Assembly: GCA_020628935.1 (NCBI GenBank)
Contig: JAHDEG010000005.1
Span: 184,373-248,372 of the forward strand
Direction of reading: 5' to 3'
Source: Flavobacteriales bacterium
GTDB lineage: Bacteria > Bacteroidota > Bacteroidia > Flavobacteriales_G > JALEGO01
DNA: 64,000 nucleotides
The translations under genes and the position numbers were made by a program. The notes under the pieces were generated by a model. That model searched no databases and was not told where the DNA came from. It saw only the letters and a list, made by a program, of their open reading frames with translations. The stretch's first letter is position 1. Each line of letters opens with the position of its first letter. Shown here piece by piece: positions 10,478 to 18,594 of the stretch.

Positions 10478-11794
10478 ATGGATAATACCAAAAAAGCTTT
10501 TTTTTGGTTTAGAAGAGACCTCAGATTAGATGATAATCGAGGTCTTTTTTTTGCTTTAAAAAGCCAACAAAACGTTCAGCCCATTTTCATTTTTGATAAA
10601 AATATTCTTGATAAGCTTTCAAACAAGAAAGATAAACGTGTTAAGTTTATTTATGAACAAGTTTCTGAATTAAAAAAAGAACTTAATAAACTTGGTTCAG
10701 ATTTACAGGTGTATTATGGAAACCCAGAAACAGTGTTTAAAGATGAAATTAAATCTATTTCTGCTGTATATTCCAATAAAGACTATGAACCATACGCTTT
10801 AAAAAGAGATAAGCAAATTCAAGTGTTATGTTCTCAAAATGACATAATTTTTAAGCAATTTAAGGATCAGGTAATATTTGAAGAAAATGATATTCTAAAA
10901 AAAGATGGAAAACCATATACTGTTTATACTCCTTACAAAAATAAATGGTTAGAGAAATTAACTGATCAAGACTTGGTGAATTATGATGTGATAACTCTAA
11001 AAAATAGTCTTAATAAAACAGGGAAAACAAGTAAGTTACTTAAGCTCTCAGAAATGGGTTTTGAGGATGTCAGCTATATAGCTCCTCAGAAAAAAATCAG
11101 TAAAGAATTATTGCTATCATATGCCGATAAACGTGATATTCCCTCATTGCCGGCAACAAGTAAATTAGGTATTCACCTTCGATTTGGTACAGTGTCTGTG
11201 AGGCAGTTAGCTAAAAAGGCTAAGGGTACGAGTGCGGTTTGGCTAAGCGAATTAATATGGAGAGAATTTTTTATGGCAATCTTATTTCATTTTCCCAAGG
11301 TTGTAAATAAGGCCTTTAAACCAGCTTATGATCATATTGAGTGGATTAATAATGAAGATCATTTTAAAGCTTGGTGTGAGGGTAATACGGGTTACCCAAT
11401 AGTAGATGCAGGCATGAGAGAATTAAACGAAACAGGCTTTATGCATAACCGAGTAAGAATGGTTGCAGCTAGTTTTTTAACAAAACATCTACTTACTGAT
11501 TGGCGATGGGGGGAAGCTTATTTTGCCGAAAAGTTATTAGATTATGATTTGTCAGCAAACGTAGGTAATTGGCAATGGGCAGCTGGCTCAGGTTGTGATG
11601 CTTCTCCTTACTTTAGGGTGTTTAATCCAGAATTACAAACTAAAAAGTTTGATCCTAACTTGTTGTATGTTAAAAAATGGGTCCCTGAATTTGAAGACCC
11701 ATTTACATATGTTAAGCCAATAGTAGAGCATTCATTTGCTCGTGATAGAGCCATCAAAACCTACAAAAAGGGATTAGCTGAAGCAAGAAGTTAG
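10478..11794 (+). CDS. phr: Deoxyribodipyrimidine photolyase / cryptochrome family
   Basis: A 438-residue class I photolyase-like protein. The N-terminal Rossmann domain begins 'FFWFRRDLRLDDNRGL' and would hold an antenna cofactor. The C-terminal FAD domain shows 'WLSELIWREFFMAILFHFP', 'GYPIVDAGMRELNETGFMHNRVRMV' and 'NWQWAAGSGCDASPYFRVFNP', which contain FAD-binding residues and the tryptophan electron-transfer region. Such enzymes split UV-induced cyclobutane dimers using blue light; a cryptochrome-like signalling role cannot be excluded. It is coupled to the preceding sigma factor gene with a 2-bp gap. The first codons contain a strong terminator-like hairpin, reported separately. Confidence 0.93.
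   Translation: MDNTKKAFFWFRRDLRLDDNRGLFFALKSQQNVQPIFIFDKNILDKLSNKKDKRVKFIYEQVSELKKELNKLGSDLQVYYGNPETVFKDEIKSISAVYSNKDYEPYALKRDKQIQVLCSQNDIIFKQFKDQVIFEENDILKKDGKPYTVYTPYKNKWLEKLTDQDLVNYDVITLKNSLNKTGKTSKLLKLSEMGFEDVSYIAPQKKISKELLLSYADKRDIPSLPATSKLGIHLRFGTVSVRQLAKKAKGTSAVWLSELIWREFFMAILFHFPKVVNKAFKPAYDHIEWINNEDHFKAWCEGNTGYPIVDAGMRELNETGFMHNRVRMVAASFLTKHLLTDWRWGEAYFAEKLLDYDLSANVGNWQWAAGSGCDASPYFRVFNPELQTKKFDPNLLYVKKWVPEFEDPFTYVKPIVEHSFARDRAIKTYKKGLAEARS
10516..10552 (+). terminator. Terminator-like hairpin inside the photolyase reading frame
   Basis: AGACCTC (10516-10522) pairs with GAGGTCT (10539-10545), an inner GATTA/TAATC pair extends the stem past a bulged A, the loop is GATGA, and a run of eight T residues follows directly (10545-10552). 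This is a classical intrinsic terminator shape on the plus strand. It lies about 70 nt downstream of the sigma factor stop but within photolyase codons 13-25, so it could attenuate photolyase expression. Confidence 0.55.
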
Positions 11795-11846
11795 GTCATT
11801 AGTTAATGAATATCTCATTTTAAAATAGAACAATTTTAATTGTAAC

Positions 11847-12587
11847 ATGAAGAAAATTTTAAAGATTATTGGTGGAGTAGTAGCCTCGTTAATATTAATT
11901 GTAGTAATAGTTGGTTTATTTATTCATGAACCTGAGCCGATTGGAGAGCCGTCACAAGAAGCCGAACGTTTAACTGATAAAATGTTTACTGCAATAAATA
12001 AATCCGCTTGGGATACCACTAAAGTTATTAGTTGGAGTTTTGCTGGTGTACATGATTTTATTTGGGATAAAAAGAGTCATTTGGTGCAGGTAAAATGGAG
12101 TAATAAAAAGGTGCTGCTTAATGTTAACAATATTACTGGTGTTGCATTTGAGAATGAAGTTAAAGTTGACGATGCCAATGATCTTGTAAAAACCGCTTGG
12201 GATTATTTTAATAACGATAGTTTTTGGCTTAATGCTCCAGCAAAAGCTAGAGACAACGGTACAATTAGAAGTGTAGTTGAGCTTAATGATGGAAGAAAAG
12301 GATTGAAAGTACAATATACCTCAGGGGGTACAACTCCAGGAGACTCTTATGTTTGGATATTAAATGAAGCAGGTTTACCCACAAGTTATAAAATGTGGGT
12401 TAGTATTATTCCTGTAGGAGGATTAGAATTTAGTTGGTCGGATTATTTTACTTTATATTCTGGGGCGAAAATATCTCAATTGCACAGTAGCAAAGTTTTT
12501 GATTTAAAAATAACTGATATTAAGGCAGGTAATAGTTTTGGTGATATAGGAATAAAATCAGATCCATTTAAGACAAAAAGATTTTAG
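11847..12587 (+). CDS. Membrane-anchored protein of unknown function
   Basis: A 246-residue protein with one N-terminal membrane segment ('ILKIIGGVVASLILIVVIVGLFI') and a periplasmic beta-rich domain. It has recurring aromatic motifs such as 'WSFAGVHDFIWDKKSHLVQVKW' and 'YVWILNEAGLPTSYKMWVSIIPVGG'. I do not recognise the family with confidence. The pattern of a hydrophobic anchor followed by a single soluble domain of about 200 residues suggests an inner-membrane-tethered or lipoprotein-like factor, but there is no lipobox cysteine. The preceding photolyase ends 52 bp upstream, so a shared transcript is possible. No catalytic signature is visible. Confidence 0.7.
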   Translation: MKKILKIIGGVVASLILIVVIVGLFIHEPEPIGEPSQEAERLTDKMFTAINKSAWDTTKVISWSFAGVHDFIWDKKSHLVQVKWSNKKVLLNVNNITGVAFENEVKVDDANDLVKTAWDYFNNDSFWLNAPAKARDNGTIRSVVELNDGRKGLKVQYTSGGTTPGDSYVWILNEAGLPTSYKMWVSIIPVGGLEFSWSDYFTLYSGAKISQLHSSKVFDLKITDIKAGNSFGDIGIKSDPFKTKRF

Positions 12588-12588
12588 G

Positions 12589-13134
12589 TTATTTCTTAGT
12601 CTGTTTTATTTTTTTGAGTAGCCTATCAGCTAGGTTTTTTACATAAAGTTTATCTAGTTGTATATAAATCAAATCAATAGTTTCTTTGAGTTCGTTACCA
12701 AGCTCAGGTATTTGATCAAAAACTGTAATTAAAAATTCAATTCCTCAGGCTCTATTATAGGAGACTTTACTTTGTTTACTGATGTGAAAAACGCAAACAT
12801 CGATGATGTTTGCGTTTTCGCTCAGGTCAATGTTGTTGATGGATAAAGCCTTAAAATATACTCCAGCAATATTATCAGGAGTTTTCAAATTTAAATTCTT
12901 GCAAATACTTTTGATAATTTCTTCGGAAAGCCAATACGATCTTTTTCTACTGCACTCTAAAATAACCCAAGCAGCTCTAAAAGATTGAGCTCCTAAATTC
13001 ATAAACGAGATTTCCACTAAACGCTTAATTACAACATCATTGTGAGCAATGGAATGAGCAAGCTTTTTTGTTCTTTTATCCTTAACAGAGCTTAGGTAAT
13101 CGATTAAAAATTCTGTCGAATAATTATCCTTCAT
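12589..13134 (-). pseudogene. Conserved helical-repeat-like protein interrupted by an in-frame TGA
   Basis: From ATG 13134 the frame is open for 129 codons and then hits TGA at 12745-12747. The same frame continues without another stop for 51 sense codons to TAA at 12589. The downstream part reads like natural coding sequence ('GIEFLITVFDQIPELGNELKE' and a lysine-rich end 'ADRLLKKIKQTKK'), forming helices that match the style of the upstream part. The residue at the break would be Arg, Cys, Trp or Gly by a single base change; CGA or AGA to TGA is simplest. It is therefore best read as a 181-residue gene with a nonsense mutation, or a sequencing error, rather than a short natural protein. The function is unknown; the helical pattern suggests a small HEAT-like protein. 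Confidence 0.65.
12788..12818. repeat. Perfect 14-bp inverted repeat with 3-nt loop inside the broken gene
   Basis: AAAACGCAAACATC (12788-12801) and its exact complement (12805-12818) flank GAT. The hairpin ends in T residues when read on the plus strand and in A-flanked T residues on the minus strand, so it could act as a bidirectional terminator. It lies within the codons 'NANIIDVCVF' of the interrupted minus-strand gene, about 200 bp downstream of the membrane protein gene on the plus strand. Confidence 0.6.
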
Positions 13135-13227
13135 GTTTAAAATTAGGGAATAATATAATAACGTTAAATTTTATAATCGAAATACAAATCGGAAATTAAC
13201 AGAAAGTACACTAATTAATGAAAATAG

Positions 13228-13272
13228 TCGGGATGAGAGGATTCGAACCTCCGATCTCGCGCCCCCCAGACG
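13228..13272 (-). pseudogene. 3' half of a disrupted tRNA-Pro(GGG) gene
   Basis: On the minus strand this reads from the anticodon stem and loop (CGTCTGGGGGGC...) through an intact T arm (GGAGGTTCGAATCCTCT) and acceptor strand to CATCCCGA, with no encoded CCA. Joined to the 5' half at 43,952-43,991 through the shared 10-bp core, it gives a plausible cloverleaf with loop CTGGGGG, i.e. anticodon GGG, and a T31-G39 wobble pair. The host gene was thus split by integration of the island. Confidence 0.85.
13263..13272. other. attL core
   Basis: CCCCCAGACG, identical to the copy at 43,952-43,961. It corresponds to tRNA positions in the anticodon stem-loop, a usual crossover place for tyrosine integrases. 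Confidence 0.8.
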
Positions 13273-13386
13273 TGTTATCTTGAATTTTCTAAAAAACTCA
13301 AACAGGCTCTAAAGGTGCTATGAATAAAGGCTTGCAAGAGATCGTTGATTTTTTAGAGTTCATGAAAAACTGTTAAAAAACGCGTT

Positions 13387-13410
13387 TTACTAGCAAATTA
13401 CTAGCAAATT
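13387..13410. repeat. Left-end tandem TTACTAGCAAATT repeats, candidate integrase arm sites
   Basis: TTACTAGCAAATT occurs at 13,387-13,399 and again at 13,398-13,410, overlapping by two bases. Near-identical units occur at 43,869-43,892 by the other end. Placement between the core and the integrase start at 13,457 fits arm-type integrase or excisionase binding sites. Confidence 0.6.
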
Positions 13411-13456
13411 TTCATGTCAATCGGATTTTAAAAATGAAATTTGTAAAGGTATTTTT

Positions 13457-14713
13457 ATGGCAACAATTAGAGTAAGATTAGACACAAGAAGGCAAAAAAC
13501 GGATGGTACATATCCAATGAAGATGCGCATCATTCATCATGGTGTTTCTGCTGATATTCCATTAGGACTTTCTGTTGAGAAAAGTGAATGGAATACAACT
13601 AAAGAAGAATTGAATTCTACTTATCCCAATTCAAGAAGATATAATGCAAGGCTATTTGAAAAGAAGGTCATTGCCAATAGGGTTATTATTGATTTTGAGA
13701 ATGATTTGATGCGGCTTTCTGTTACGGACTTGAAATTAAAGATAGAGAAGGAAATTTTTAGAACTACTGAAGAACGTAATGAAAGAGATAAAGGCCCAAA
13801 GCTGGTAGAATACTATAACAAAATTGTTAAGGATTTTCAGAGCAACGGAAAGCATGGCACTGCCGATCAATATGCAGGAGACCTGTATGCTATAAAGAAA
13901 TACCTTAAAGAAATAAGAAAGAACGATATCTACATGAAGAGCATCGACAAGGCATTCCTTGAGAAATTTAGACAGAGTTGTTTTAAAAGGGGTGTCAAAA
14001 ATGGAGTCGTGCGTTACCTTAAAACCCTAAGAGCTGTTTTTAATAAAGCAATTGCAGACATTGATACGAATTTAACGAGTGAGGATTATCCCTTCAATGG
14101 ATTTGAGATAAAGAGAGTGGTGAAAACCAAGAAAAGAGCTGTAAGTAAAGATGTGATAACAACCTTTAGAAATCTGGAGTTGGAGAAAGAGAGTTTTGAT
14201 TGGCACGTTCGTAATTTTTTCCTATTTCTGTATAATTCACGGGGAATGCAACTAGTAGACATGGCTCATTTAAGACCAATGGACTTTGATGGCGAGCGTT
14301 TCAAATATCTTAGAAGAAAGACTAAAAAGGAATATTGGATCAAGTTAACCGCAGAGTCTAAACAAATTCTTGAATATTATTTAGATGAAAAAGCTGAATC
14401 CACTGATTATATCTTTCCAATCATCCCGAAGTCAGTAAGAGGTAATGCAGAGTTAGAGTTTAAAGCCTATACCAATTATAGGAAAAGGATGAATAACGCA
14501 GCCAATGAAATGGGTAAGCTTTGTGGTGTCAATAAAAGTTTTACTACCTATGTTATGCGGCATGCTTGGGCCACTCAAGCGTTGAGTCTAGGAGTTGATG
14601 TTGTGAAGATTAAAGATGGTCTGGGGCATGAAAGTTTGGAAACAACTCAACGCTATTTAGAGGAATTTGATGATGCTGTAATTGATGACTTGAATGACAT
14701 GATTACGGCATAA
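13457..14713 (+). CDS. int: Tyrosine recombinase (site-specific integrase)
   Basis: A 418-residue Bacteroidota-type integrase. The N-terminal arm-binding domain covers about 1-100 ('TIRVRLDTRRQKTDGTYPMKMRI'), a SAM-like core-binding domain about 110-210, and the catalytic domain about 230-418. Active-site signatures are visible: 'SRGMQLVDMAHLR' (first Arg), 'YVMRHAWATQAL' (His/Arg box), 'LGHESLETTQRYL' (Gly-His and the nucleophilic Tyr). It recombines the element's attachment site with the tRNA-Pro anticodon arm. It sits 184 bp inside attL, reading into the island, the usual position for an element-encoded integrase. All catalytic residues appear intact, so excision may still be possible. Confidence 0.95.
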   Translation: MATIRVRLDTRRQKTDGTYPMKMRIIHHGVSADIPLGLSVEKSEWNTTKEELNSTYPNSRRYNARLFEKKVIANRVIIDFENDLMRLSVTDLKLKIEKEIFRTTEERNERDKGPKLVEYYNKIVKDFQSNGKHGTADQYAGDLYAIKKYLKEIRKNDIYMKSIDKAFLEKFRQSCFKRGVKNGVVRYLKTLRAVFNKAIADIDTNLTSEDYPFNGFEIKRVVKTKKRAVSKDVITTFRNLELEKESFDWHVRNFFLFLYNSRGMQLVDMAHLRPMDFDGERFKYLRRKTKKEYWIKLTAESKQILEYYLDEKAESTDYIFPIIPKSVRGNAELEFKAYTNYRKRMNNAANEMGKLCGVNKSFTTYVMRHAWATQALSLGVDVVKIKDGLGHESLETTQRYLEEFDDAVIDDLNDMITA

Positions 14714-14734
14714 TTTCTTCTGGAATTTAAGAAA

Positions 14735-15532
14735 CTACACTACTACATTACTACAGATTTCGGATTTGTGTTTATTGTTCAAATACTCATCCTCACATTC
14801 AATTAATGGATCAATCCAATCTGCTTTCTTATTTGCCCATTCAATCCATTCCAATAATTCAGGATTATTGGGCTCATCCTCGAATTCAATTCGTTTTAGA
14901 ATGAATGCTCGGATTTCATTGGCCATTCTCAGTTTTGTGGAGCTTTCCAATAAATCTGAAAATGCTGTAAACTCTTGTCTTACCCTTTCCTTCTTAGCTT
15001 CTCTCGCTTCCTTTTCAATTCTTTGTTTTTCCCAGCCTTCTTCAAGTTTAATTTGATATAGCCTTAAGTATTCAATTCTGTCAACTAGGTAATTGAAAAC
15101 AAGATCCATTTTCTCTTCTAAAGGCTTAAAAGGAGTATCTACATATTCCCTTGTGTCCCAATTGGACTTGGCTCTGATACATAAGTTACCTGAGGGTATT
15201 AACTTAGTAGAATCGTACGAAACACTTTCATCTTTGACTCTCTTTTGCCTTTCAATTAAAGCGAGCTCGATGGATTGGTCATGTTTCCAAATAGACATTG
15301 TATGCTCACTCTTGATTTCAAAACCTTCTTTTTCAATTACTTTCAGCAACGCATCCATAATTCGAAGAGCTCTAGGAATTAATTCTGGGCTAACATAAAT
15401 ATGAGCGCAACCATTGCCTGAGCTTACTAATGGATTCCATCTGTTTACCTTTATCTTTCTGGTATCAAAGGAAACCTTAGCCGATTGGACAAGAGGATGG
15501 GGAGAAGAAAGTCTTTTGGGTACTTTTATCAT
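14735..15532 (-). CDS. Conserved mobile-element protein of unknown function
   Basis: A 265-residue soluble protein with an N-terminal part rich in strand-like segments ('HPLVQSAKVSFDTRKIKVNRW', 'AHIYVSPELIPRALRIMDALLKVIEKEGFEIK') and a C-terminal charged coiled coil ('EKQRIEKEAREAKKERVRQEF'), ending with a WIEWANKKADWIDPL motif. I recognise this layout from hypothetical proteins carried by integrative elements in several phyla but know no biochemical role. It is convergent with the integrase, 21 bp apart. A long AT-rich hairpin lies 16 bp upstream of its start and its stop codon falls inside a GTAGTA repeat, both noted separately. Confidence 0.75.
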   Translation of the reverse strand: MIKVPKRLSSPHPLVQSAKVSFDTRKIKVNRWNPLVSSGNGCAHIYVSPELIPRALRIMDALLKVIEKEGFEIKSEHTMSIWKHDQSIELALIERQKRVKDESVSYDSTKLIPSGNLCIRAKSNWDTREYVDTPFKPLEEKMDLVFNYLVDRIEYLRLYQIKLEEGWEKQRIEKEAREAKKERVRQEFTAFSDLLESSTKLRMANEIRAFILKRIEFEDEPNNPELLEWIEWANKKADWIDPLIECEDEYLNNKHKSEICSNVVV

Positions 15533-15547
15533 GCTAAAAACATCGAA

Positions 15548-15591
15548 TTTATATTAGTTTGTTGTTAAAAATAACATCAAACTAATATAAA
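15548..15591. promoter_or_regulatory. 44-nt AT-rich hairpin between hsdR and the unknown gene
   Basis: TTTATATTAGTTTG (15,548-15,561) is exactly complementary to 15,578-15,591, a T/T mismatch follows, and TGTTA/TAACA extends the stem around an AAAA loop. It lies 30 bp downstream of the hsdR stop and 16 bp upstream of the start codon at 15,532, so it may be an operator or an mRNA structure. No T-run follows it, so a simple terminator is less likely. Confidence 0.5.
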
Positions 15592-15621
15592 AAGACATTT
15601 ATTGAGGCTAAGCAGTTATAG

Positions 15622-18594
15622 CTAATAATACTCCTTGATATAAGCATAAGCCCGATCAAAAAGCACTTGATCCTTATGTAATTTGTATTTCAATAACGCC
15701 TTTCTCAATGATTTTTGCACTTCTCTTTCTCCGGAGGTGGTTGTTTGCCAACCTGGAAAATTTACTACTCTAACAATGGCATCAATATCAGTAACGATCC
15801 TTTCAACAACTGCTGGCGTTTCATCATTCTTAAGTTCAAGAAACAGTTCTGTTAAAGCGGCTATAGGTGACTTTTCTTGGATTTCTTCTTCCAATTCTTT
15901 TTCTGCTTGCACAGTCTCCTTTGCTATTTTGCAAAGATCCTTCACAAATTCAATTGAAGTAATCAACCCTTTTTCAGCTTTATCTCTCAACTCCTCCAGA
16001 CGTTCACTTAGTTTTTTGAAAGTAGGGTGTTCGCCATTTTTCTTGAACCGTTTAATTAGGATTTTTTCTAGCTTTTTAGCATTCTTAGGATCTGGATTAT
16101 TAAAGATGTCCTCAATTACATCTGCATCCAACACGAACTCTTCTAAGTGATGAACTTTGCCAACATGAATGTTGTCATGTATCAATTGAGTAGTTTGAGC
16201 TCCCAAAGAGAACCACAGTAGCTTCCCAATATTATCGGAAGCAGGTCTCACTGATTCAAAGACTTGAGAAAGCCATTTATAATCTTCTTGATAAATATCT
16301 AATATTCTATCTGGTGAAAGAGATTCCCAAAGCTTTGCTAAGTACTTAAAATCCTTGGCAAAAGCATCTTTCTTCTCATCAGTATTGATTGCATTTTGAG
16401 CAGCTTCGAGTCCTTCAAAGCCCTCTTTAGATCGATCTACACCTTGAAAATGAGAAAGTGCATCTTTCATGGCTTCTGGTAACTTCCCTCGCAACTCTGA
16501 AAGATTGGAAATGATTTGAGCCACAGACTTTTCATCAAACTCCAATGCTTTTGCAGTATCATCAAATACTCCAAAATAATCCACAATTCTACCAAATGTT
16601 TTATTTGGATAAAGACGGTTTGTTCTACAAATAGCCTGCAATAGAGTATGGTCCTTCATGGACTTATCTAAATACATTGTTTGCAAAACTGGTGCATCAA
16701 AGCCAGTTAACAGTTTTGCTGTAACAATAATGAATTTTAAATTGCTTGAAGCATCGTTGAACTCATCTACAATTTTTTCTTGTTTTGATTTATCTACGCC
16801 CCATTTTTGCTTGAATTCGAAATCATCATTTGCAGTGATTGACATTACTACCTTGCTGGCCTCCTCTGGGAAGTATTTATCCAATTCTTCTTTGTATTGA
16901 ACACAAGCATACCGATCTGGAGTTACAATCATAGCTTTGAAACCTTGTGGTTCCACTTTTTCTTTAAAATGAGTGGCTATGTCTTCAACGATTTTAGATA
17001 CTCTTTCTGGAGATTTAAGAAACGCGGCCATTTTTGCTGACTTTTTATTAAGTGCATCAGCTTCATCATCAGACAGTGCAGCTTGTTCTCTAAAATCTGC
17101 CATGGCTTTATCAATGGTCTCTTTATCCACATGAACATCTACTAACCTTGGCTCAAAGTGTAAGGGCAAAGTAGCTTCATCTCTAATGGAGTCTTGAAAT
17201 GTGTATCGCGACATATATCCACCCTCATCTTCTTCAGCACCAAAGGCCCAAAACGTGTTTTTATCAGCCTTGTTCACTGGTGTTCCTGTTAACCCAAACA
17301 AAAATGCATTTGGCAATGAAGCCCTCATTTGCCTACCTAAATCTCCTTCCTGTGTTCTATGTGCCTCATCTACTAAAACAATGATATTGTCTCTGGTATT
17401 CATACTAGGTTTGGCATCGCGAAACTTGTGGATCATGGAAATAATGATTTTTCTGGTATCTCGCTCTAATAACTTTTGCAGTTCTCTTATACTGTCTGTG
17501 GTTTCAACATTGGCTATGTCCGCTGCATTAAATGTTTCCGAAATTTGAGTATCTAAATCCGTTCTATCAACAAGTACAATGACCGTTGGGCTTTTTAATT
17601 GTTGGTTTTTTCTCAATTTTTGCGCTGCAAAAACCATTAATAATGATTTTCCAGATCCTTGAAAGTGCCAAATCAATCCTTTTTTAATGCGACCATCTAC
17701 AACTCTTTGAACTATTTTATTTGCGCCTTCATACTGTTGAAATCGCGGTATAATTTTCATTCTTTGCTTTTTCTTATTGGTAGTGAAAAGCGAAAAATTT
17801 TGAAGAATATCGAGTAGCCTTCTAGGACTCAATAGGTCTTTCATTTCTTTGCCAATCTCTCCTAAACCCAATCGTTTTGCTAAAGCATCTTCTGAATCAC
17901 TATCCAAGCGCCAAGGTGCCCAAAATTCTAATGGACAACGAATAGCACCATAAAACAACTCTTTACCCTCTGTTGCAAATGACAGAATATTTGGAACAAA
18001 TAATAGAGGAATACTATTCTCATAAATATCATGCACTTCATGGGCTCCGTCTAGCCAACTAACGGATGGTCGAATTGGTGTTTTCGCTTCACCAACTACG
18101 ACTGGTATACCATTAATATACAAAACAACATCAGGAATTTTGGTTTCACGGTGATGCACCCTTAGTTGATTGGTAACGACATAGGAATTTTGCAACTCAT
18201 TTTCAAAGTCAATTAAACGCACGGGTACGTGACGATTGTTTTCTCCAAAAGGCATGGTTTTTTCTCCTGCCATCCATTTGAAAAACTCCTCATTGGCTTT
18301 TACTAAACCGATTTGATTGACTGCAATAAGTACCGCTCTTAGTTTGTAAATAACTTCATCCGATAATTCTGGCTTTGCAGCTATTTCAGGATTGAGTCGA
18401 ATCAATGCATCTTTCAATTCATTTTCTAAGAGCACTTCGTTTACGCCTCTTTTTAAGTCAGCTGACGACTGATAACTCCAAGTAGCTCCATAATTTACAG
18501 TAGGCTCGGAAACAATATCTTTTTTGTTAAGATCTACTCCTGCCAGTTGATGGATAATATAATGTTCTACGCTATTGAGTTCGTTAAATGCCAT
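15622..18594 (-). CDS. hsdR: Type I restriction enzyme R subunit
   Basis: A 990-residue HsdR, a normal length. The N-terminal PD-(D/E)xK nuclease is visible as 'IPDVVLYINGIPVVVGEAKTP' near residues 155-172 (catalytic D, E and K). The SF2 translocase follows with Walker A 'WHFQGSGKSLLM' near 310, DEAH box 'VDEAHRTQEG' near 410, 'LFGLTGTPV', and 'TAKLLTGFDAP' plus 'AICRTNRLYP' late motifs. A helical C-terminal domain that docks to HsdM completes it. With HsdM and HsdS it cuts unmodified foreign DNA after ATP-driven translocation. Its start overlaps the nucleotidyltransferase gene by 11 bp, so it is translated in an operon with the AbiE-like pair rather than directly after hsdS. Confidence 0.97.
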   Translation of the reverse strand: MAFNELNSVEHYIIHQLAGVDLNKKDIVSEPTVNYGATWSYQSSADLKRGVNEVLLENELKDALIRLNPEIAAKPELSDEVIYKLRAVLIAVNQIGLVKANEEFFKWMAGEKTMPFGENNRHVPVRLIDFENELQNSYVVTNQLRVHHRETKIPDVVLYINGIPVVVGEAKTPIRPSVSWLDGAHEVHDIYENSIPLLFVPNILSFATEGKELFYGAIRCPLEFWAPWRLDSDSEDALAKRLGLGEIGKEMKDLLSPRRLLDILQNFSLFTTNKKKQRMKIIPRFQQYEGANKIVQRVVDGRIKKGLIWHFQGSGKSLLMVFAAQKLRKNQQLKSPTVIVLVDRTDLDTQISETFNAADIANVETTDSIRELQKLLERDTRKIIISMIHKFRDAKPSMNTRDNIIVLVDEAHRTQEGDLGRQMRASLPNAFLFGLTGTPVNKADKNTFWAFGAEEDEGGYMSRYTFQDSIRDEATLPLHFEPRLVDVHVDKETIDKAMADFREQAALSDDEADALNKKSAKMAAFLKSPERVSKIVEDIATHFKEKVEPQGFKAMIVTPDRYACVQYKEELDKYFPEEASKVVMSITANDDFEFKQKWGVDKSKQEKIVDEFNDASSNLKFIIVTAKLLTGFDAPVLQTMYLDKSMKDHTLLQAICRTNRLYPNKTFGRIVDYFGVFDDTAKALEFDEKSVAQIISNLSELRGKLPEAMKDALSHFQGVDRSKEGFEGLEAAQNAINTDEKKDAFAKDFKYLAKLWESLSPDRILDIYQEDYKWLSQVFESVRPASDNIGKLLWFSLGAQTTQLIHDNIHVGKVHHLEEFVLDADVIEDIFNNPDPKNAKKLEKILIKRFKKNGEHPTFKKLSERLEELRDKAEKGLITSIEFVKDLCKIAKETVQAEKELEEEIQEKSPIAALTELFLELKNDETPAVVERIVTDIDAIVRVVNFPGWQTTTSGEREVQKSLRKALLKYKLHKDQVLFDRAYAYIKEYY

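Noticed and set aside
12745..12747. TGA as a selenocysteine or read-through codon in the gene beside the island
   Set aside because: No SECIS-like hairpin lies directly after it in the minus-strand direction and the protein has no redox motif; a nonsense mutation is simpler.
15622..18594. Long antisense open frames inside hsdR and the hsdM genes
   Set aside because: They have no start context or family features and follow from the codon pattern of the real genes.
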